From: Bacteroidota bacterium
GTDB taxonomy: Bacteria; Bacteroidota; Bacteroidia; UBA8524
Direction of reading: 5' to 3'
Length of the DNA: 64,000 nucleotides
Assembly: GCA_016124735.1 (NCBI GenBank)
Contig: WGMZ01000007.1
Location: 1 to 64,000, forward strand
The notes under the pieces are model-generated. The model had not been told where the DNA came from, ran no database searches, and saw only the letters and a list, made by a program, of their open reading frames with translations. Made by a program: the position numbers and the translations under genes. Shown here one piece after another: positions 24,605-33,978 of this stretch. How positions within the stretch are numbered: position 1 is the first letter of the stretch; every line of letters begins with the position of its first letter.

Positions 24605-25471
24605 ATGAAATTATTGGTTGACGGTGTACCCGAACACTACAATTTACCCTGGCACTGGGCCTGGGAACATCAGTTTTCAAATCCTTTGTTCCCTGCATTT
24701 CAATGGAAAAGCTATCCTGCAGGCACAGGTGCGATGCTGAAAGATTTGCGGGAGAGAAAATTAGATCTCGCCATCTTATTGACAGAAGGTGCAATTCGTG
24801 ATATTCATCAGGGCAATAATTCGCGAATCATCCAATTCCATGTGGATTCAGCATTGCGCTGGGGAATTCATGTGGGAGTAAATTCTACCTTTCAAGGTGA
24901 AGAGGATTTAAGAAAGGCAAAATTTGCGATCAGCCGCTATACGTCCGGTTCACATTTGATGGCTTACGTATGGGCTAAAAAATGGAACAGAGAATTGGAT
25001 GACGAGCGCGATTTTGTTTTGGTGGAAAATCTGGAAGGGGCCCGAAAGGCTTTGTCCGAAAATCCCGATCTGGTGTTTCTTTGGGAACGATTTACCACCA
25101 AACATTTGGTGGAGCAGGGAGAATTTAAATACCTGGGCGATGTATATACTCCCTGGCCTTCTTTTGTGGTAGCTGCCCGTGAAGAGGTCTTGTTACATGC
25201 GAGCGAGGAAGTACAGGCATTGCTTGAGCATGTGAACGAGTTAACCAGAAATCTTTCCCGCAGAAACGACGTCATAGATATTCTGTGCCGGAAGTACCGA
25301 ATGAAGGAGCTGGATGCAATGGAATGGTTTACCGCCCTTAAATGGAATATGGGCCGCGAAACAAGCATCGAAGAACTCAATCAGATTCTTCAGAGTCTGG
25401 GAGAGATGGGTTTTGTCGACAAAAACACAGAGGCTCTGGATTATTTCCAAATCATTTATCCCGTAGAATAA
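24605..25471 (+). CDS. Cytoplasmic periplasmic-binding-fold protein (Ca3427-like)
   Basis: The 288-residue product begins MKLLVDGVPEHYNLPW and has the two-lobe pattern of type 2 solute-binding proteins (WKSYPAGTGAMLKDLRERKLDLAILLTEGA, then a SRYTSGSHLMAYVWA loop), but lacks a signal peptide or lipobox. The xVPEHxxxPxH start resembles the Ca3427 family, whose members are soluble proteins with a thiamine-precursor-binding-like fold; this is from memory. The ATG at 24605 is preferred over TTG at 24584. It may bind an intracellular ligand; no ABC permease is near. Confidence 0.75.
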   Translation: MKLLVDGVPEHYNLPWHWAWEHQFSNPLFPAFQWKSYPAGTGAMLKDLRERKLDLAILLTEGAIRDIHQGNNSRIIQFHVDSALRWGIHVGVNSTFQGEEDLRKAKFAISRYTSGSHLMAYVWAKKWNRELDDERDFVLVENLEGARKALSENPDLVFLWERFTTKHLVEQGEFKYLGDVYTPWPSFVVAAREEVLLHASEEVQALLEHVNELTRNLSRRNDVIDILCRKYRMKELDAMEWFTALKWNMGRETSIEELNQILQSLGEMGFVDKNTEALDYFQIIYPVE

Positions 25472-25476
25472 AAAAC

Positions 25477-25986
25477 ATGAGTCTCCGTTTCTATACCACT
25501 TGTGATTGAAGAGAATCATCCTATTTCTTGCTTATTGCATGTTCATTTTGTCTTGAACCAAAAAATCAAGGCCAAAATATGCTTCCCCGCTCTCTATTTT
25601 TTTCTTAACGGTCGGCCATTACATCTGGCCTCCCTAAAAAAAACATCACGCCAACGCGCGGCCCGCATTTTGGCCAGCCCACCCGAAAGAAGCTTATCAA
25701 TTTCTTATAGACTGTGACGTGATATTAAGGCGGCGTCAGCAATAGGCGCCTGGCTTCCGGAGATGGGGCACCTGCTGCCTGACGGAGCGTCTGGTTTCTT
25801 CCCTGTTTAAGCGAACAAAGTGAAGCGAGTTTGAAGAAAATAGCGAAGGAAGGCATAGCTGGTCATTGAGGAAGCAAGCGCGATTTTTTTCTTCCTTTTT
25901 TTCTAAAAAAAAGGAAATATAAAGAGGGAAATTGGATTGTTGTATCCGTCAATAAATGGTTTTGTGGGAAATAAACGGATACACAT
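25477..25986 (+). repeat. Interspersed intergenic element, copy C (full length)
   Basis: It has the same order of modules as copy B, with blocks of near identity (GGTCGGCCATT...CATCTGGCC; AACATCACGCCAACGCGCGG). The two TTTTTTTCTT repeats are at 25597 and 25884. Where copy B has the perfect 20-bp palindrome, copy C has a different sequence that can also fold (TTTCTTC / GAAGAAA arms around 25796-25840). The element ends in AAACGGATACACATG just before the degP-like gene terminator. Confidence 0.9.
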
Positions 25987-25989
25987 GAT

Positions 25990-26019
25990 AAAAAAAGTGC
26001 ATTCAGTTGAATGCACTTT
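25990..26019 (-). terminator. Terminator of the DegP-like gene
   Basis: A perfect 12-bp inverted repeat (AAAGTGCATTCA / TGAATGCACTTT) with a 2-base centre at 26006-26007 is followed on the minus strand by a run of T. It lies 22 bases beyond the protease stop codon. Confidence 0.92.
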
Positions 26020-26041
26020 CCAATTCGAATATCAGAAGATT

Positions 26042-27478
26042 TTAATGGATCTTCAAGCCATACACTTTATCGTTGCCGTTCTTGTCGACCCCTTCGATCA
26101 ATACGGCACCTTTTTTTGCCTTCAGGATATTCATAACTTCCTGAGAAGAGGTTACTTGTCGCTTATCGATATAGGTAATGACAAATCCGGGTTCAATGCC
26201 CGCTGATTTAAATGCTCCATTATCAAGTTGATCGATAACAACGCCATGACTTATTTTTAACTTCATTCTTTCTTCTCGGGTGGTATTTCGCAACTTGGCA
26301 CCTTCAATGGAAAAATCAGCCTTAGGAGGCTCTGCTTTGATGATTTCTGCTTTGCCTTCTTGGTTGTTAAGTGTGGCTTTGATCACTTTTTCATCTCCAT
26401 TTCGCCGAATGGTTACATTGATATCATCTCCAGGATAGTAGCGGCTCACTTCTTCTTGCAGTGCAGAGCTGGAATTGACTGGCTTGTCGTTGATCTTGAG
26501 AACCACATCGCCTTCTTTTATACCTGCCTTCTTAGCAGCTCCATCTTCGCTAACTCCTGCCACATAGACGCCCTCAATTTTTTTCAGGCCTTTTTCATCT
26601 GCCAATTTTGCATCCACATCCTGAATGGAAATTCCCAGGAAACCGCGTTGCACGATGCCGTATTTCAACAGGTCGTCCATCACTTTTTTGACGATATTCA
26701 CAGGAACAGCAAAGGAATAACCTGAAAAAGATCCGGTTTGTGTAGCTATGGCCGTATTGATTCCAATCAGACTTCCGTTTAAGTCGCATAATGCGCCTCC
26801 GCTATTTCCGGGGTTCACTGCTGCATCCGTCTGAATAAAATTCTCTATTGCATACTGATTGTCGCGGGTTCTTAAAAGATTGATATTTCTACCTTTGGCA
26901 CTTACAATACCTGCGGTAACAGTTGAAGTAAGATTAAATGGATTGCCCACGGCAAGTACCCATTGCCCTACTTTTACATCATCTGAATTCCCGAATCCAA
27001 TAAATGGCAGGTCTTTTTCGTCAATCTTCAATAGTGCCAGGTCTGTTTGAGGGTCAGCTCCTACCAGTCGGGCCACATAACTGCGTTTATCATTCAGGGT
27101 AACCTGAATGCTTACTGCACCTTCAATTACGTGATTATTGGTGGCGATATACCCATCATCTGAAATTATGACACCAGATCCGGATCCTTGAGAAGGGGCG
27201 GGGTTGGGCATATTAAAAAAGTTAAAGGGATTATCCATTTCTCCGGCTTCGGTCACTCCGAGAGTCGAAACGATATACACCACGGCAGGAGTTACTTTTT
27301 CGCTGGGGGCGGTAAAGTCAAGTTCTGTGATTCCGCTTGCGGCGGGCAGGTTCGTAAAGCTCACATTTTGTTTCTCTGCAAAATTGGTTGCTGCAGGGGG
27401 TTCCATCATACGGTTAACTCCCAAAGCCACCATGCCGCCAACACCGGCAGCAAGTACAATACTCCAAACTTTTTTCAT
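26042..27478 (-). CDS. DegP/HtrA-type periplasmic serine protease
   Basis: The 478-residue protein has an N-terminal membrane anchor or signal (residues 5-22), a trypsin-like domain with His116 (TNNHVIEG), Asp146 (TDLALLKI) and Ser226 (NPGNSGGAL), and two PDZ domains (about 275-375 and 400-478; the first has the GFLGISIQDVDAKLADEKGL start). It acts in periplasmic protein quality control. It is divergent from the sigma-factor gene, and a palindrome lies between them. Confidence 0.95.
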   Translation of the reverse strand: MKKVWSIVLAAGVGGMVALGVNRMMEPPAATNFAEKQNVSFTNLPAASGITELDFTAPSEKVTPAVVYIVSTLGVTEAGEMDNPFNFFNMPNPAPSQGSGSGVIISDDGYIATNNHVIEGAVSIQVTLNDKRSYVARLVGADPQTDLALLKIDEKDLPFIGFGNSDDVKVGQWVLAVGNPFNLTSTVTAGIVSAKGRNINLLRTRDNQYAIENFIQTDAAVNPGNSGGALCDLNGSLIGINTAIATQTGSFSGYSFAVPVNIVKKVMDDLLKYGIVQRGFLGISIQDVDAKLADEKGLKKIEGVYVAGVSEDGAAKKAGIKEGDVVLKINDKPVNSSSALQEEVSRYYPGDDINVTIRRNGDEKVIKATLNNQEGKAEIIKAEPPKADFSIEGAKLRNTTREERMKLKISHGVVIDQLDNGAFKSAGIEPGFVITYIDKRQVTSSQEVMNILKAKKGAVLIEGVDKNGNDKVYGLKIH

Positions 27479-27681
27479 GCCTTTAAATATATTTTATTTT
27501 GAAATTGTAAATGAATGGTTCTGCCCTCGCGGCAGAATTGTAATCGAATGAATAGGATTCAAGAAATATACCAAAAACCAGAGGGAAAAATTAACTTTGA
27601 TGCCTGAATGCCAAGCTATCAATGTACGTTACATTCAGTCATTTACTTTTTATTTCTATTGTGTATTAATCGTCGAAGGTG
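27479..27681. promoter_or_regulatory. Divergent control region between degP-like and sigma-factor genes
   Basis: This 203-bp region contains a stem-loop TTCTGCC-CTCGC-GGCAGAA (27519-27537) in the leader of the protease gene, and a perfect palindrome AATGTA-CGT-TACATT (27621-27635) 47 bases before the sigma-factor start. The palindrome resembles a dimeric-regulator operator. No exact TAnnTTTG element was seen for either gene. Confidence 0.5.
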
Positions 27682-28251
27682 ATGTGGGGAAGAAGAGAGT
27701 GGACCGATGAAACCTTGGTGGCGGAAATACGCAAAGGAAATAAAGAGGCACTGACACGCCTGTATGAAGGGAATTTTCCTGCCATTAAATCGTATATTCT
27801 GAAGAATAACGGGACCTACGATGATGTGGAGGATATCCTGCAGGATGCAGTTGTTGCTGTTTGGCAAAAAGTGGCACGACCTGATTTTGAGCTAACAGCT
27901 AAACTGAGCACCTTTCTTTTTGCGATTGCCAAAAATTTATGGCTGAAATCGCTGAAAAAATCGAATCGCACGGAAGCCATGGAAGAACACCATGAGAATC
28001 AGGTTTTTACCTCAGTATCTCACATTCAGAAAAGTGATCTGCAGATTGTTGTTCAGTATATGGATAAACTGGGGGATACCTGCAAGAAGCTGCTGCACCT
28101 TTTTTATTTTGAAGAACAGGATATGAAAGAAATTGCGGTACAATTGAATTTTGCAAATTCAGATACAGCCAAAGCAAAGAAATACCAGTGTTTTAAAAAG
28201 TTAGAACAAATGGTAAAAGAGCATTTTGTCAAGTCAGATTTTATAGGCTAA
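27682..28251 (+). CDS. RNA polymerase sigma-70 family factor (ECF-like)
   Basis: The 189-residue protein shows region 2 (EALTRLYEGNFPAIKSYI ... DVEDILQDAVVAVWQKV, residues 20-65) and a region 4 helix-turn-helix (LLHLFYFEEQDMKEIAVQLNFANSDTAKAKKYQCFKKLEQMV, 135-180). ATG at 27682 is used, with an in-frame GTG one codon upstream. Two bases separate its stop from the next gene, a membrane protein that may be its anti-sigma factor. dapF follows in the same run. Confidence 0.93.
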   Translation: MWGRREWTDETLVAEIRKGNKEALTRLYEGNFPAIKSYILKNNGTYDDVEDILQDAVVAVWQKVARPDFELTAKLSTFLFAIAKNLWLKSLKKSNRTEAMEEHHENQVFTSVSHIQKSDLQIVVQYMDKLGDTCKKLLHLFYFEEQDMKEIAVQLNFANSDTAKAKKYQCFKKLEQMVKEHFVKSDFIG

Positions 28252-28253
28252 CC

Positions 28254-29207
28254 ATGGAAGAGCAATACAAATACGATTTGTTTGATCGCTATTTCCGGGG
28301 CGAACTTAGCCAGGAGGAACTCGACGATTTTCTGGAAAGATTAAAATCCGATGAGGAATTCAAGAAGGAATTGGAAATGTATCAGCTTTTGGTGGAGGGT
28401 ATCCGCGAGCATGAAAGACAGGAATTAAAGGCATTTTTGGTCGATAAAGCCCGTGTAAGATTTATGGGGAATCCCTGGTCTAAAGCCTGGACATACGCTT
28501 CGGCAGCTATCATTGCTGGTTTTGGAATCCTGTATCTGGTAATGGATAATTCAATACAGCAGGAGCCTACCGCCGAAAGTTCGAAGCCGGCACAAATCCA
28601 GACACCAGTTGATACAACACAACCCGGGAATACAAAGGAAGAAGTGACAAACAATCAGTCATTGACCAAAAAAATGCCGATACCTGATCCGGAAGTGGAG
28701 ATTAAAGAAGAAACTCCGGCAGAAGAGGTGGCCGATGTACTGAATATTGAGGATACCACGGAGTTACAATCGGGAGAAACAGATGCGGAACTTCCAGGCT
28801 ATGAAAAGCCACACAGAATGGCGTCCATGGAAAAAAAGCAGGATTTTCCGGTGAAGGAAGACACCCATCTGTTCGATACCACCTTTACCTTGCAGATCAA
28901 GTTTCAACCAGACAGTGTACAAAACATACAAAAACCAAAAGGACCCGTTTCGGAGCGGATCGAAGTGCAGTTTTGGAAATCTCCCATTAACTACAAGGGC
29001 TACCGTTTCGATGGACGGAAGTTGCAGGTTTTCGGACTGGATACATTTTCGCAGGTAAGCTTGCGCTACCATGTTCTGGATGCAAGCCTGGGAGTTTATC
29101 AGGTGTATCTGAAATATGGCGAGAACTATTTTAAACTCAATGATAACTACCGCTACAATGCCTATATGCGGGAAGAGGATACCTCTATTATTCAAAACCT
29201 AAAGTGA
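28254..29207 (+). CDS. Single-TM protein, probable anti-sigma factor
   Basis: The 317-residue protein has an acidic N-terminal region (YFRGELSQEELDDFLERLKSDEEFKKEL, residues 14-41) like the cytoplasmic part of Bacteroidota anti-sigma proteins, one membrane helix (about residues 80-97, YASAAIIAGFGILYLVM), an acidic Pro- and Glu-rich linker, and a 110-residue periplasmic domain that is not recognised. The arrangement after a sigma factor suggests sequestration of that factor at the membrane. No zinc-binding HxxxCxxC motif is visible, so the assignment rests on context. Confidence 0.72.
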   Translation: MEEQYKYDLFDRYFRGELSQEELDDFLERLKSDEEFKKELEMYQLLVEGIREHERQELKAFLVDKARVRFMGNPWSKAWTYASAAIIAGFGILYLVMDNSIQQEPTAESSKPAQIQTPVDTTQPGNTKEEVTNNQSLTKKMPIPDPEVEIKEETPAEEVADVLNIEDTTELQSGETDAELPGYEKPHRMASMEKKQDFPVKEDTHLFDTTFTLQIKFQPDSVQNIQKPKGPVSERIEVQFWKSPINYKGYRFDGRKLQVFGLDTFSQVSLRYHVLDASLGVYQVYLKYGENYFKLNDNYRYNAYMREEDTSIIQNLK

Positions 29208-29992
29208 TCATTAAATTCTTTAAATACCAGGGAACTGGAAACGATTTCATTTTAATTGACAACCGTCAACTTGGCTTAGCTCACAACATGCAGACCGTCT
29301 TTGAAAAATGGTGTGACCGTCGTTTTGGCATTGGTGCAGACGGATTGATTTTTTTGGAAAATGCAGATGGATGCGATTTTCGGATGGTCTACTTTAACTC
29401 AGATGGACGTCAGAGTTCTATGTGCGGTAACGGTGGGCGTTGCGTCGTTCGTTTTGCAAAAGACCTGGGAATAATTGGTGATGAAACCCGTTTCGTCGCA
29501 ACCGATGGTCACCACGAGGCAAAAATTATAGGAGAAATCATTGAATTGCATATGCAGGATGTAAGCGGAGTGGAAACGACCGAAGGTGATTTCTATCTGA
29601 ATACCGGTTCGCCTCATTATGTACGTTACCGGAAATCTGGAATTGAAGAGATGAATTTAGTAGATGAGGCGCGGGCCATCCGGTATAATAATCGGTTTAA
29701 AGCTGAAGGAACCAATGTGAACATAGTTCAGGATATGGGAAGCCATCTTGAGGTAAGAACTTATGAAAGAGGGGTAGAAGATGAAACATACTCTTGTGGA
29801 ACCGGTGTTACGGCCGTGGCTCTGGTCAATCATATTTGTTCCGCTTCAAACCGCAACTATTTTCAGAAAATTCATACTCCCGGTGGTAATCTGGAAGTCC
29901 GCTTTCATAAAAACAACGACCAAACCTATTCGAACGTATGGCTCTGTGGGCCGGCAACTTATGTGTTTGAGGGAGAGATAGCTTTGGATTGA
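29204..29992 (+). CDS. dapF: Diaminopimelate epimerase
   Basis: This enzyme converts LL- to meso-diaminopimelate for peptidoglycan and lysine. The 262-residue protein has the two catalytic Cys at residues 74 (SSMCGNGGRC) and 198 (YSCGTGV) and the GxGNDF start motif. The start codon is GTG at 29204, overlapping the TGA of the upstream gene (GTGA), so translation is coupled. Location behind a sigma/anti-sigma pair is unusual compared with dapD at 5.7 kb. Promoter use is unresolved. Confidence 0.96.
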   Translation: MIIKFFKYQGTGNDFILIDNRQLGLAHNMQTVFEKWCDRRFGIGADGLIFLENADGCDFRMVYFNSDGRQSSMCGNGGRCVVRFAKDLGIIGDETRFVATDGHHEAKIIGEIIELHMQDVSGVETTEGDFYLNTGSPHYVRYRKSGIEEMNLVDEARAIRYNNRFKAEGTNVNIVQDMGSHLEVRTYERGVEDETYSCGTGVTAVALVNHICSASNRNYFQKIHTPGGNLEVRFHKNNDQTYSNVWLCGPATYVFEGEIALD

Positions 29993-30074
29993 ATCCGCAA
30001 TTTCCCTGAGAAATATTGTTCTCGGGGCGACGAATGCCTTATCTTGCGCTGTTAACTTCATAAGGAAAAGCGCG

Positions 30075-33059
30075 TTGAAAGTTGTTAATACCATTCCTTT
30101 TTTATTGGTGTATTCCATTTTGGAACATCCCTATTTTGGCTATGTGATAGAGCCCCACGTTGTCCAGATAAATAGCCTGGGTCATCTGACCCTTTCACAT
30201 CAAAAATTATTCTCTGCCAATTTTGAGTATTATACGAAAGGCATCGACGATACTGATAAAAAGCTGGTAAAAATCTTGGAGGAACTGGATCAGGAACGTA
30301 TTGTGAAGCGCTTTTACAAAAAAGGAAAGATTCGTCCGGCCGAGTATTTTAAGAAGCACTTTGACGAAGAGACTTTTAAAAAACTGATTCGTCCTTTTAT
30401 TGAAAAAAAACTCGCAGAAGCCATTCCATTGATGCGTGAAAAGCCCATCTATCTGATGAGCAAAGATGGAAATCCAGCTGCAAAAGAAATTAAAATGGCA
30501 CCAGAATCGGCGTCGGTACTATTTCATTTTAGAAGAGATGAACGAGGCACCAATTATTTCCCCACGATTCGTTGTCAGAATGAAAACGTCGAATTCAAAG
30601 GACATCATGGGGTTATTCTTGTGAATCAACCCGCGTGGTTAGTGAACGATGGAGTGCTCTATACCTTCGAAAAAAATGTAGATGGCAATAAATTCAGACC
30701 ATTTCTGAACAAGAAATACATTCATATTCCTCAAACCACAGAACAAACCTATTTTCAGAAATTTGTAGTTCCCCTGGTGGAGAAATTCGATGTCTATGCC
30801 AAAGGCTTTGAAATCAAATCAGAGACGCACAATGCCAACCCTGTGATTAGTATTGATAATAATTGGGGGGATGGCATACGATTGAATCTCGGTTTTGAAT
30901 ACGATAGCCATCGGTTTCCCTATCACTCCGGGAAGAAAGTTTCTGTTTTCCTCGAAAAGAATGGCACCGATTATATTTTTCATCGCATTCGCAGAAACAA
31001 GGATTGGGAAGAAAAACAAAAGCAGTTGTTGGAAGAAGATGGATTGAAACTGTTTCAGGGTAGTTCTTTTAAAACAGCGGATGGAGTGCATGGTCTGGAT
31101 TGGTTGAATGAGAAAAGTGAAGACCTGAAAAAACGTGGTTACCGCATTCATCAGGGAGATGATAAAAAATACTTCATTGGAAACAGGAGTGTGGAACTAA
31201 AGGCCAGAGAAGATGGCGACTGGTTCGATGTACAAGCCTTGGTGCATTTTGGAGAATTTGAAATTCCATTCAGTCGCCTTCGCCGATATCTTCAGGAAGG
31301 TAAAAGGGAGTTTCCATTACCAAACGGTGAAATCGCCATTATTCCTGAATCGTGGTTCGTACAATTCAGTGAATTAATTGAGATGAGTCATGACCCTCAC
31401 GGATTGCGGCTCCATCGCCACCATTACCAATTGTTGGAGAATCTTCAACTCAGTCAGGCTTCTGAGGATCTACATGCGCGCCTGGCTGCAATAGACGACT
31501 GGAAAAGGGAGGTACCGGCAGCCCCTTCTGAATTGTTCAATGGAAACCTGCGCCCTTATCAATTGGAGGGTTTTCATTGGTTTTATTTCCTGAAAAACAA
31601 CCGGTTTGGTGGCTGCCTCGCCGACGATATGGGATTGGGAAAGACTATTCAGGCATTGGCTTTACTGGCCAGTGAAGCCGCCTGGAATGTTCGGCTGGAG
31701 AAAGAAGTTCATGTGATGAGTGAAATGACGCTGAATTCGGGAGGAGACAATCAGATAAGCTTATTCGATTCAAATCAGGAAGGGGATGAGCGAAAATCTG
31801 AAAAAAAACAGATTGTCCGGGCGGTAAGCCTGGTCGTGGCGCCTACTTCTTTGGTGTATAACTGGATGCGGGAGGCTAATACTTTTGTGCCGGGACTGCG
31901 GGTTTATATTCATACCGGTACCAATCGGTATAAAACCCTGGAGGTTTTTAAAAATTATGATTTGGTGCTTACCACCTATGGCGTGTTGCGATTGGACATT
32001 GATTGGATGGAAGAAATGGATTTTCATTACGTGATTTTGGACGAAAGCCAGGCTATCAAAAATCCATCGGCACTGACCAGTCGCACGGTTAGACGACTTA
32101 AAGCCGCGAATCGACTTGTACTTACCGGAACTCCAATCGAAAATTCAGTAACGGATTTATGGTCGCAGATGAATTTCATCAATCCAGGACTGCTGGGTAC
32201 TTATTCCTACTTTCAGAAGAAATTTGTTATTCCAATAGAAAAAGACGGCAATGAAGTAGCGAAACAGCGCCTGCATGAATTGATTACTCCCTTTGTACTG
32301 CGAAGAACCAAAAGGCAGGTAGCAGCGGATCTTCCCGATAAATACGAGTTAATTCACTACTGTGAAATGACCGAGGAACAGGAGAAACTTTATGATGAAA
32401 CCAAAAGCATTTTCCGAAACCAAATCCTGCAGGTTGTTTCTGCTCAGGGAATGATGAAGTCAAAACTTCAGATATTGAAAGGTCTGGTGTTGTTGCGCCA
32501 AATTAGCAATCATCCCTTGCTGGCAAATCCAGAATATTTGGGCGAGTCGGGCAAGTTTACAGAAATCACCCGCATGTTGGAAACAGCCATGCAGGAAGGG
32601 CATAAAATACTTCTCTTCTCTCAGTTTGTGAAGCATCTGCAATTATTCCGTAATTATTTCGATCAGCGGAATATTGAATATGCCTATTTGGATGGCACCA
32701 CTCCTGCAAAACAACGGATGAAGGAAGTCAAACGCTTCAATGAAGACGAAAGCCTGAGTATTTTCCTGATTAGCCTGAAAGCCGGTGGAACGGGTTTAAA
32801 CCTGACCAGTGCCGATTATGTGTTCTTAGCAGATCCCTGGTGGAATCCAGCAGTGGAGCAACAGGCTATTGATCGGGCACATCGAATCGGGCAAACCCAA
32901 AAGGTGTTTAGTTATAAATTCATCACCAAAAACAGCGTCGAAGAAAAAATAGTGTCATTACAGAAGAAAAAGCTTGCACTTTCGGAAAATCTCATAGAAT
33001 CGGATGATTTCATCCTTCGTGATATGGATTTGGTAGAATTAGAAGAGCTTTTGAAATAA
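30075..33059 (+). CDS. SNF2-family DEAD/DEAH-like helicase
   Basis: The 994-residue protein has a 450-residue N-terminal region of unknown function typical of the Bacteroidota family, then a SNF2 ATPase core: DDMGLGKTIQ with Lys523, DESQ at 656-659 and LTGTPIENS. The C-terminal helicase lobe has LLFSQFVKHLQ, LDGTTPAKQR, ISLKAGGTGLNLTSADYVF and RAHRIGQTQ. It probably remodels DNA-protein complexes, with partner unknown. The first codon is TTG at 30075; the following MKVVNTIPFLLVYSILEHPYFGY matches the family start, so TTG is preferred to internal ATGs. 82 bp separate it from dapF. Confidence 0.93.
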   Translation: MKVVNTIPFLLVYSILEHPYFGYVIEPHVVQINSLGHLTLSHQKLFSANFEYYTKGIDDTDKKLVKILEELDQERIVKRFYKKGKIRPAEYFKKHFDEETFKKLIRPFIEKKLAEAIPLMREKPIYLMSKDGNPAAKEIKMAPESASVLFHFRRDERGTNYFPTIRCQNENVEFKGHHGVILVNQPAWLVNDGVLYTFEKNVDGNKFRPFLNKKYIHIPQTTEQTYFQKFVVPLVEKFDVYAKGFEIKSETHNANPVISIDNNWGDGIRLNLGFEYDSHRFPYHSGKKVSVFLEKNGTDYIFHRIRRNKDWEEKQKQLLEEDGLKLFQGSSFKTADGVHGLDWLNEKSEDLKKRGYRIHQGDDKKYFIGNRSVELKAREDGDWFDVQALVHFGEFEIPFSRLRRYLQEGKREFPLPNGEIAIIPESWFVQFSELIEMSHDPHGLRLHRHHYQLLENLQLSQASEDLHARLAAIDDWKREVPAAPSELFNGNLRPYQLEGFHWFYFLKNNRFGGCLADDMGLGKTIQALALLASEAAWNVRLEKEVHVMSEMTLNSGGDNQISLFDSNQEGDERKSEKKQIVRAVSLVVAPTSLVYNWMREANTFVPGLRVYIHTGTNRYKTLEVFKNYDLVLTTYGVLRLDIDWMEEMDFHYVILDESQAIKNPSALTSRTVRRLKAANRLVLTGTPIENSVTDLWSQMNFINPGLLGTYSYFQKKFVIPIEKDGNEVAKQRLHELITPFVLRRTKRQVAADLPDKYELIHYCEMTEEQEKLYDETKSIFRNQILQVVSAQGMMKSKLQILKGLVLLRQISNHPLLANPEYLGESGKFTEITRMLETAMQEGHKILLFSQFVKHLQLFRNYFDQRNIEYAYLDGTTPAKQRMKEVKRFNEDESLSIFLISLKAGGTGLNLTSADYVFLADPWWNPAVEQQAIDRAHRIGQTQKVFSYKFITKNSVEEKIVSLQKKKLALSENLIESDDFILRDMDLVELEELLK

Positions 33060-33114
33060 TTATTTCCAGTTAACCCTTTTTTTATTTTTATTTGACCCAA
33101 CAAAATCTTATCGA

Positions 33115-33888
33115 ATGAAGAAATTATTTACTACTGCTTTTGCTTTGGCGTTCATGTCTGCTTTTTCTTATGGGCAGCGCATTTGTGATGTATCAATTCA
33201 ATCCATTGATGGACCTGCTGAAATCGAGTCATCCTCTTCAACAGGATCCGTAATCAATCTGAATATTGCCGTGTACAATGATGGTCCGGATGACCTCAAA
33301 ACCGGTGATACTATTTTTTATCTGATGCAGATTGCCAAAAACAACTCTGTGATTGTTCAAACCAATGGTGCAAACCAAGGTTATGTAACCAGAGGTCCGG
33401 TATTATCACGTGATGTAATTCCTGGTGATACCTTCCATTTTGTAGTGAATTTAACTACCACAACGTACATGACTCAGTCTGTAACCTGCGATGTGAATGC
33501 TGCTGTGATTGTGGCCAATCGTCCGGATTTGCCTTTTGAAGACCAGTCTACAATCCAAAACAACTTTGGAAAGAAAACTGGTATCACCTGGTGGAACGAA
33601 GAAAAATGGGCTGTTTCTGTTCAGGACGTGAACAAAGACTTGTTGCGTGTTTATCCTAATCCGGCCAATAACCATGCAATTTTGAACAGGACTGCTATAG
33701 ACGCTTCTGCAACAACTGTGGTTTCTGTTTATGATATCAAAGGAACTGAAGTGGCTACTGTAACGAAATTAGCAGGAGACAATTCTCCGATTGAAATTAA
33801 CACTGCGCAACTGAACAATGGTGTTTATGTTGTAAAAGTGAACAACGGTGAGCAACAGCATACCACAAAAATGGTAGTGAATCACTAA
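33115..33888 (+). CDS. T9SS-secreted protein with CARDB-like domain
   Basis: The 257-residue protein has a signal peptide (ends SYGQ), a beta-sandwich region like CARDB/DUF11 (INLNIAVYNDGPDDLKTGDTIFYLMQ...), and a C-terminal type A sorting domain (LLRVYPNPANN ... GTEVATV ... LNNGVYVVKVNNGEQQHTTKMVV), which directs it through the type IX secretion system to the cell surface. It is monocistronic, with a strong terminator. The ligand or function is unknown. Confidence 0.88.
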   Translation: MKKLFTTAFALAFMSAFSYGQRICDVSIQSIDGPAEIESSSSTGSVINLNIAVYNDGPDDLKTGDTIFYLMQIAKNNSVIVQTNGANQGYVTRGPVLSRDVIPGDTFHFVVNLTTTTYMTQSVTCDVNAAVIVANRPDLPFEDQSTIQNNFGKKTGITWWNEEKWAVSVQDVNKDLLRVYPNPANNHAILNRTAIDASATTVVSVYDIKGTEVATVTKLAGDNSPIEINTAQLNNGVYVVKVNNGEQQHTTKMVVNH

Positions 33889-33910
33889 TCAGAAAAATCA
33901 TTAGATAAGA

Positions 33911-33937
33911 AAACCCCGCAAATGCGGGGTTTTTTTA
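33911..33937 (+). terminator. Intrinsic terminator after the T9SS protein gene
   Basis: ACCCCGC-AAAT-GCGGGGT followed by a T-run of seven, 23 bases after the stop codon. It separates this gene from the yebC operon. Confidence 0.93.
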
Positions 33938-33978
33938 TACCTTGAAACCGGCGACAGGAAAGTTTAAATTTGCCGGCA

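Noticed and set aside
25502-25717. ORFs of 71 and 75 codons in element copies C and B
   Set aside because: They lie inside the element in opposite strands in the two copies and are broken by indels, so coding is unlikely.
30075-30120. Later internal ATG as the SNF2 helicase start
   Set aside because: The sequence from the TTG at 30075 matches the family N-terminus (KVVNTIPFLLVYS), so a shorter start would cut conserved residues.
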